This document shows, piece after piece, positions 4,396-5,342 of a stretch of 5,342 nucleotides of DNA (the first letter of the stretch is position 1; each line of letters begins with the position of its first letter). The stretch spans positions 1 to 5,342 of the forward strand of contig JANYBU010000339.1 of assembly GCA_025360665.1 (NCBI GenBank), in the 5' to 3' direction. The notes under the pieces are model-generated. The model did no database searches and had not been told where the DNA came from. It was given only the letters and a program-made list of their open reading frames with translations. The DNA is from Nitrospira sp. (lineage in GTDB: Bacteria; Nitrospirota; Nitrospiria; Nitrospirales; Nitrospiraceae). A program made the translations under genes and the position numbers.

Positions 4396-5342
4396 CCCCT
4401 TTCTCCCCTCCATTAGTTGCACTACGGCGATGGACAATTTCATACAATACCGGCAACACTACCAGAATCAATACCGCTGCCGTCAGCATTCCTCCCACCA
4501 CGACTAGCGCGAGCGGTTTCTGCGCCTGCGATCCAATGCCTGTCGCGAGTGCGGCCGGCAATAGCCCGATAGCCGCGCCCAATGTCGCCATGAGAATCGG
4601 ACGCATCTGCACATCGGCCCCCTTCTGAACCGCTTCACGAAGGGTCAGTCCCGTGCGTCGGAAATCTTCAATCCGTGAGATCAACAATACCCCGCCAAGG
4701 ATGGCGACCCCCAGCGTTGAAATAACGCCGACCGCGGCGGAGATACTGAAATTCGTATGTGTAGCCACAAGCGAGAGTACACCACCCCCCACCAAGGGGA
4801 AAGGGACCGTGCTCAAGACAAGAAGGGCGTTCTTGATCGAATCAAAGGTAGTGTACAAGAGAAATAAAATGATCACCAAACTGATCGGCACCACCTTCGC
4901 CAATCGTTTTTGCTCTTCTTTGAGCTGATCGTATTGACCGGCCCATTCCATCCGATACCGTTCGGGAAGAGTCACCTCCTTGGACAGGAGCGCTTGGGCT
5001 TCTTCCTCGGTACTTTGAAGGTCACGATCCCGGACACTGAACTTAATCGGAATATAGCGCTCATTGTTTTCGCGATAGATAATGAAGGCACCGGTTTGCG
5101 TCGTAATCGAGGCCACCTGCTTGAGTGGAATCCGCGCCCCATCCGGCGCACTAACCAGGATATTCCCGATCGCATCGACATCCTGTCGAAACTCCGGGAG
5201 AAACCGGACGACAAGGTCGAACAACCGTTCGCCCTCATACACCTGCGTGACAGCCTGGCCTCCAACGGCGGCCTGGACCACGGCGTTCACATCCGACACT
5301 TGCAATCCATAGCGCGCGCCTCACGATCGATCTGGATCAACA
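4310..5342 (-). pseudogene. Heavy-metal efflux RND pump (CzcA/CusA-like), C-terminal part with a frameshift; cut by window edge
   Basis: The visible part matches the last third of an HME-type RND inner-membrane pump, which drives metal ions out through a three-part CBA complex with the proton gradient. From about 5305 it reads QVSDVNAVVQAAVGGQAVTQ (pore/docking domain), then GQYDQLKEEQKRLAKVVP, then five membrane helices, for example PISLVIILFLLYTTF, SAAVGVISTLGVAILGGVLL and ILMATLGAAIGLLPAALATG. It ends with VVLPVLYEIVHRR. Upstream, 5340-5320 encodes LIQIDRE in a different frame. The two frames meet in the 8-nt run GCGCGCGC (5312-5319). Reading on from the upstream frame gives a TGA at 5289-5287; in the downstream frame a TGA lies just before the run. 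The intact family reads DRE-x-x-A-R-Y-G-L here, so the gene looks broken unless this is a sequencing error. A 38-residue low-complexity tail follows the last helix and overlaps the next gene. Confidence 0.9.

Noticed and set aside
4393..4443. Upstream start (ATG at 4443) for the HEAT-repeat protein
   Set aside because: It has no ribosome binding site and would place 16 residues before an otherwise ideal signal peptide. The ATG at 4395 has a strong purine-rich site.

Overview
The window reads as a chromosomal segment of a moderately GC-rich Gram-negative-type bacterium, most likely Nitrospira or a close relative. This is inference. It rests on the gene set (an HME-type metal-efflux RND pump, a HEAT-repeat exported protein, peptide deformylase, an MsbA-like ABC exporter) and on two kinds of intergenic repeat that I associate from memory with Nitrospira genomes. 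Every supportable gene lies on the minus strand, so the window reads right to left.

Right end (5342 to about 4310): the C-terminal third of a heavy-metal RND pump. It is interrupted by a frameshift in a GC dinucleotide run at 5312-5319. Its 3' end overlaps by 86 bp the start of a gene for an exported HEAT-repeat protein (4395-3592). The stop codon of that gene is followed at once by a palindromic array of 9-nt units (about 3515-3590). As minus-strand RNA this array folds into a long hairpin rich in G.U pairs. Just beyond it lies a promoter (about 3474-3503) for peptide deformylase (3418-2888), and 23 nt after its stop codon an ABC exporter half-transporter begins (2864-1140). These two genes probably form an operon.

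Middle (1137-1011): a 127-bp palindromic repeat starts 2 nt after the ABC stop codon. Next come an intergenic stretch with a promoter and a 12-bp perfect palindrome (882-893), then two tightly spaced genes for small cysteine-containing proteins (854-660 and 653-444). A second, 126-bp copy of the palindromic repeat (446-321) supplies the stop codon of the last small gene.

Left end: 144-320 holds nothing I can recognise. From about 143 to 1 lies the start of an IS3-family insertion sequence: its probable terminus, a leader with a stem covering the ribosome binding site, and the first 17 codons of orfA.

The main signal beyond ordinary genes is that all three palindromic repeats sit at the stop codon of a minus-strand gene. 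Sequence differences between or within them preserve base pairing, which suggests they work as RNA structures at mRNA 3' ends.
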